Source: JBBTYG01 sp964418085
GTDB lineage: Bacteria; Patescibacteriota; Minisyncoccia; UBA6257; 2-01-FULL-56-20
DNA length: 22,961 nt
Direction of reading: 5' to 3'
NCBI GenBank assembly: GCA_964418085.1
Contig: CAYQKB010000016.1
Location: 1 to 22,961 of the forward strand
The notes below the pieces were generated by a model that had not been told where the DNA came from, made no database searches, and saw only the letters and a program-made list of their open reading frames with translations. The first letter of the stretch is position 1, and each line of letters begins with the position of its first letter. A program made the position numbers and the translations under genes. Positions 20,290 through 22,961 of the stretch are shown one piece after another.

Positions 20290-21438
20290 ATGGATTCATT
20301 ATTTGAAAAATTCAAAAAAATAAAAGCTGAGGTGCGGCTTGATGCGCATAAGAAAAAAGCTGTGCGGGAACACCTCGTTCATTTTATGAACACGATGCGT
20401 GCCGAAGGCGCGGTCAGTGAGGTAGAGCGGACCGCAAAAAGATCTTATGGCGTTTTTAATATATTTTTTAACAAGTCGATGTCGGTAGCCGCGCTTGTGG
20501 CGATTATGGTGCTTATCGGCGGCGGCGTATCGTTTGCCGCACAAAGATCATTGCCGGGAGATATTCTCTATCCGGTGAAGGTTGGTTTCAACGAAAAAGT
20601 TGTAGCCGCATTTAAAATTTCTCCAGTGGCAAAAGTGGATTACGAAGTGGATCTCGCGAATCGTCGTCTTGAAGAAGCGGCGCGACTTGCTGTGCGTGGC
20701 GATGTAAGTGCTCAAGCGAATACCGATCTCATGGCACAATTCCAAGAACATGCTGACAATGCAAAAGCCCAGATACAACATATAGAGGGGCAGGGGAATG
20801 TGAGCACGGCAGCGGATGCCGCTTCCCGGTTTGAGGGATCGCTCAAAACTCATAATGAAATTTTTGAGAAACTTGAAATTAGGGATTCGAAAATAAAAAA
20901 TATCAAAGCCGAGGTCAGTTCCACGCTCGGAGATATTGTTGGAATTCGTTTAGATTTGGAATCGAAAGTTGAGGCGTCAGATGCTCCTGATTCAAAAAAT
21001 GAAAATCGGGTGGCAAAATTTTCCGCCCAAAAAAAATTAACCGATGCTTTGAAGGAGATTGATTCAAGCAGGTCTTATATAAAAAATAAAAAGTCGAAGC
21101 TCGGTTCCGCTGTGACGATGCATTCCGAAGCTAAGCTTAATGCGGCGCACGGATTTGTTGTCGAGGGAGATTCGAAAGTTGATGCGAAATCATATGGCGA
21201 AGCATTTAATCTTGGCAACGAGGCCATCCGCGCTGCGCAAGAAGCCAAGTCATCTGCGGATGCGAATCTTGATTTACATCTCGATCTGGAAAACGAAAAT
21301 ACGTCCAGCGTGAACAGTTCAGATTCGGAAAAAATAGAAAGTACTTCGACATCATCCTCAACGCGAGAAAGCGATCGGTCACGTGATGAAAATGACGATC
21401 AAGAAGGGGAGGGACTCAGGATAAAAATCGGTTTTTAA
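20290..21438 (+). CDS. DUF5667-type membrane protein, putative sigma-factor partner
   Basis: 382 residues. Residues 1-60 are cytosolic and basic (FEKFKKIKAEVRLDAHKKK); one membrane helix follows (SVAALVAIMVLIGGGVSFAA, about 64-83). Then comes the family signature RSLPGDILYPVKVGFNEKV with VDLANRRLEEAARLAVRGDV, a helical extracytoplasmic domain, and a Ser/Asp/Glu-rich tail. The topology (short inside, one TM, long outside) and its place right after an ECF sigma factor suggest an anti-sigma or sensor role, which is inference. The start is the ATG flush with the family A element, with no SD. Confidence 0.85.
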   Translation: MDSLFEKFKKIKAEVRLDAHKKKAVREHLVHFMNTMRAEGAVSEVERTAKRSYGVFNIFFNKSMSVAALVAIMVLIGGGVSFAAQRSLPGDILYPVKVGFNEKVVAAFKISPVAKVDYEVDLANRRLEEAARLAVRGDVSAQANTDLMAQFQEHADNAKAQIQHIEGQGNVSTAADAASRFEGSLKTHNEIFEKLEIRDSKIKNIKAEVSSTLGDIVGIRLDLESKVEASDAPDSKNENRVAKFSAQKKLTDALKEIDSSRSYIKNKKSKLGSAVTMHSEAKLNAAHGFVVEGDSKVDAKSYGEAFNLGNEAIRAAQEAKSSADANLDLHLDLENENTSSVNSSDSEKIESTSTSSSTRESDRSRDENDDQEGEGLRIKIGF

Positions 21439-21567
21439 AGAGTGTGTGTGCGTGACGCGCAATAAAAGCGATGCTTCCTTTGCTTCGGTTTGTTTTTGTG
21501 TAAGAAGTCTTTGTTCAATTCGTCATGTTATATGAAAGGTCGAAGGCAAAAATAAATACTTCATGTG

Positions 21568-21996
21568 ATGAAAAAAATATTCATTATTTCTACCTTCGGA
21601 ATTGCGCTCCTCGGCGGCATGGCGTTTGTCTCTAACGCTCAAACAACTCCCACACAATCGAGTGTGATTGTGAGTTCGACGATTTCTGTTTTAAATTCGT
21701 TTACGCAACAACTTGCGTCGATATCGGATGACTATACTCGCGACCAGATGTGGCTTTCGGATACAGAGGGACAACTTGTGTCTCTTACTTCTCAGCTTCA
21801 GGATTTAGGAACTATGCCCGTGGTGACCGATTCAGATCGCCAAATAGTATCGCAAAAACTTCAATCCGTAAGTTCTGATTTAGCTACCGTTCAAACTCAA
21901 TTGCAGGTGGTGCTTGAGCGGCGAAGGCAGGAAGGAATAGTTTTGGGACAAATTATGGAGAAGCTTCGACTGCTCACCATTCTTCTTTCCCAATAG
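21568..21996 (+). CDS. Small secreted coiled-coil protein
   Basis: 142 residues from the ATG at 21568 (a GTG one codon earlier is possible). It has an N-terminal signal peptide: KK, hydrophobic IFIISTFGIALLGGMAFV, then SNAQ as a likely cleavage site. The mature part is rich in Ser, Thr and Gln, with helical, heptad-like stretches (SFTQQLASISDDY, QKLQSVSSDLATVQTQLQVV) and no cysteines. I do not recognise a family. It lies about 130 bp after the DUF5667 gene on the same strand and before a terminator, so it may be part of the sigma-factor unit or its target. Confidence 0.75.
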   Translation: MKKIFIISTFGIALLGGMAFVSNAQTTPTQSSVIVSSTISVLNSFTQQLASISDDYTRDQMWLSDTEGQLVSLTSQLQDLGTMPVVTDSDRQIVSQKLQSVSSDLATVQTQLQVVLERRRQEGIVLGQIMEKLRLLTILLSQ

Positions 21997-22044
21997 ATAT
22001 GATTAAAGATTTTAACCGTGGATTTAAAGCCTGTATATATAGAT

Positions 22045-22080
22045 AAAACCTCGCTCCGTGAAAGAGCGAGGTTTTGTATT
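22045..22080 (+). terminator. Intrinsic terminator after the secreted-protein gene
   Basis: AAAACCTCGCTC-cgtgaaa-GAGCGAGGTTTT is a perfect 12-bp stem-loop, followed by GTATTTTC. A-tract and T-tract make it likely to work in both directions. Confidence 0.85.
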
Positions 22081-22102
22081 TTCTATCCCCAGGTTATGAG
22101 TA

Positions 22103-22132
22103 TTGACAGTCTTTTCGATACCTGTATATAAT
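22103..22132 (+). promoter_or_regulatory. Strong promoter, TTGACA / TATAAT
   Basis: Consensus TTGACA (22103-22108), 18-bp spacer, perfect TATAAT (22127-22132) with an upstream TG. This is the best promoter match in the window. The transcript would start near 22139. Confidence 0.8.
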
Positions 22133-22138
22133 GTAACC

Positions 22139-22232
22139 CACGAATGAGCACCAGCAAAAATCTTCAAGAACTCGGCGGCTAGCCCGCGCTTTTCGGCGTA
22201 TGTTAGTCAGCCGCGGTGCGGCTGATTTTTTT
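22139..22232 (+). ncRNA. Candidate small RNA or terminated leader
   Basis: Lies between the consensus promoter and a perfect terminator: TCAGCCGC-ggt-GCGGCTGA (22207-22225) plus seven T residues. It would be about 94 nt. It contains a 12-codon mini-ORF at 22145 (MSTSKNLQELGG, TAG stop). It may be a free small RNA or an attenuated leader of the rRNA transcript. I do not recognise it as a tRNA, 5S rRNA, tmRNA or SRP RNA. Confidence 0.45.
22207..22232 (+). terminator. Intrinsic terminator inside the 23S upstream region
   Basis: TCAGCCGC-ggt-GCGGCTGA, an 8-bp GC-rich stem with a 3-nt loop, followed by TTTTTTT. Confidence 0.8.
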
Positions 22233-22495
22233 AGTGAGCATTCGAGATATTTTGAAAATCTTCCGCACATTTTTGTATTCTGCAATTTTACAGAATGTAA
22301 AAACGTGAGTGGGACCCTACGCTGCTGAAGCGGGGGAAATATCAGATGCCTCGCGCTTCGTGTGTCGCATGGAGCAGGCGAGGTGCCAGTGCAAAGCACT
22401 GGAAATTTTCAAGTATCAATTTACAATTTTCAATTAAATTTGAAAATTAAAAATTGCAAAATTGAAAATTCCAATGTGAAGCATTGGTTACATAT
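22233..22495. other. Non-coding 23S upstream region with stem-loops
   Basis: No gene. Visible inverted repeats: CCTCGC (22349-22354) with GCGAGG (22378-22383); CCAGTGC-aaa-GCACTGG (22386-22402); an AT-rich family E-like palindrome of AATTTTCAA/TTGAAAATT units (about 22403-22470); and CCAATG...CATTGG (22471-22487). The last two GC stems bracket the AT-rich one. Confidence 0.5.
22252..22281 (+). promoter_or_regulatory. Second candidate promoter, TTGAAA / TATTCT
   Basis: TTGAAA (22252-22257), 18-bp spacer, TATTCT (22276-22281). It lies just after the terminator and could drive the 23S transcript, with a start near 22288. Confidence 0.35.
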
Positions 22496-22729
22496 CCAAT
22501 TCCAGTTTCAGCTCATTTTTTAGAAGCGTGCAAATCCGCGAAGTCCGTCCGGCTTAACTGGTGATCCCGGCGATTAGCTTTTTGCTAATTGTGCTGCCGG
22601 CAGTCCGCAAGGGAAGTTCGTAACCCTTGGTTATTAAAAACTAAGGTGAGTGGACTAAAAGCTAAAGCCCGCACGCTTCTTAATTTCTCCTGACTGAAAA
22701 TTTCCGTCGGGAGCTGAAACTGGGATTGG
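22496..22729 (+). ncRNA. Structured RNA block with 19-bp closing stem
   Basis: CCAATTCCAGTTTCAGCTC (22496-22514) pairs with GAGCTGAAACTGGGATTGG (22711-22729), one G-T pair. Inside: AGAAGCGTGC with GCACGCTTCT (22522-22531 / 22671-22680); CCGGC with GCCGG enclosing ATTAGC-tttt-GCTAAT; AGTCCGC with GTGGACT enclosing two hairpins (AAGGG...CCCTT; CTTGGTT...ACTAAG); CTCCTGAC with GTCGGGAG. The nesting is consistent with one folded RNA. I cannot assign it to a known RNA family. Confidence 0.5.
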
Positions 22730-22764
22730 ATATAAAATAAAAAATAAATATGTAATGTAAGTTT

Positions 22765-22910
22765 GTCCGCCGATTTTTCCGCAAGAAAATTTTGGCGTGA
22801 CATACGTCCGCCTTCGCTTATGAAAGCTTTGGCGCGACGAAGTCCGCCATTGTTTATAAAAACTTTGGCGCGACGAAGTCCGCCGTTGCTTATGAAAGCT
22901 TCGGCGTGAC
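22765..22910. repeat. Tandem array of four hairpin units upstream of 23S rRNA
   Basis: Four units of GTCCGCC-loop-GGCG(C/T)GAC at 22765-22801, 22806-22838, 22842-22874 and 22878-22910. The last three repeat with a 36-bp period. Each can form a short stem (GTC-GCC with GGC-GAC), and neighbours can also pair with each other. The loops differ but keep an ATGAAAGCTT-like pattern. Confidence 0.85.
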
Positions 22911-22928
22911 AAAGTAAGTCAGCATTGG

Positions 22929-22961
22929 GATGGTTGGCATAAGGGCGAATGGTGGATGCCT
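22929..22961 (+). rRNA. rrl: 23S ribosomal RNA, 5' end only
   Basis: The final bases AAGGGCGAATGGTGGATGCC match the conserved 5' end of bacterial 23S rRNA (GGTGGATGCC begins about 22 nt from the start in E. coli numbering). The precise 5' end is estimated. The gene runs off the window. No 16S or tRNA genes precede it in the ~930 bp since the last protein gene, so 16S and 23S are apparently not linked here. Confidence 0.85.

Noticed and set aside
22094..22399. Minus-strand ORF of 101 codons in the 23S upstream region
   Set aside because: It runs through a consensus promoter and a terminator on the other strand and has no recognisable domain.
22496..22729. Group I intron in the rRNA region
   Set aside because: The AGTCC/GGACT pairing is in the wrong order for P7, it lies outside the 23S gene, and no guide or G-binding core is seen.
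22765..22910. CRISPR-like array
   Set aside because: The units are contiguous hairpins with no unique spacers between them and no cas genes nearby.
22585..22912. Minus-strand ORFs with repeated RRSFHKQRRTSSRQS pattern
   Set aside because: The repetition is the translation of the tandem hairpin array, not a protein repeat.

Overview
The window looks like a Patescibacteria/CPR genome, most likely a parcubacterium-type lineage. Evidence: the S10/spc ribosomal-protein run is compact, has no rpmD (L30) between rpsE and rplO, and uses zinc-type S14. TGA is an ordinary stop (rpsC, rplF), so the UGA-glycine code of SR1/Gracilibacteria does not apply. Almost no start codon has a recognisable Shine-Dalgarno (SD) sequence. 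Nearly every intergenic gap holds a dispersed palindromic repeat. Taxonomy is inferred from layout and protein character, not from a database search.

Layout. Positions 1-8117 (+) carry rplV(partial)-rpsC-rplP-rpmC-rpsQ-rplN-rplX-rplE-rpsZ-rpsH-rplF-rplR-rpsE-rplO-secY. A terminator and an extended -10 promoter follow, then adk-map (8295-9717). On the minus strand come a small beta-carbonic-anhydrase-like gene (9718-10122), a terminator, a second gene with a similar putative zinc-site pattern (10228-10872), and a complete F1Fo ATP synthase operon in classical order, transcribed leftward from about 17705: atpB-E-F-H-A-G-D-C (17690 down to 11015). Divergent from it is a lone, GC-richer purH (17875-19524, +). 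Then come an ECF sigma factor, a DUF5667-type membrane protein that is probably its partner, and a small secreted coiled-coil protein. The last ~930 bp are non-coding and lead into the 5' end of 23S rRNA at about 22929. No 16S gene lies upstream, so the rRNA genes appear unlinked.

Most unusual content. Six copies of a ~100-114 bp hairpin element (family A, arms TCCCGTTAG.../...CTAACGGGA) sit exactly on the start codons of rpsZ, rplR, rplO, adk, atpH and the DUF5667 gene. Each is flanked by a short direct duplication that includes the start codon (ATGAAT...ATGAA(A/T), ATGGAT...ATGGAT). Three copies carry an intact 34-codon leader ORF that opens at the upstream duplicated ATG and stops 4-5 nt before the real ATG; the other three carry altered versions. 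Removing the element would restore ordinary operon spacing. At least four further palindrome families (B, C, D, E) fill other gaps of both the ribosomal and ATP synthase operons, and some encode the C-terminal residues of the preceding protein. A tandem double hairpin precedes atpE. The 23S leader holds a possible small RNA/attenuator, a 19-bp-stemmed structured block and a four-unit tandem hairpin array.

The genes supply translation and secretion (ribosome, SecY, methionine aminopeptidase), energy (ATP synthase, adenylate kinase) and envelope or stress signalling (sigma factor with DUF5667). The repeats suggest that translation initiation within these operons has been widely remodelled by insertion elements.
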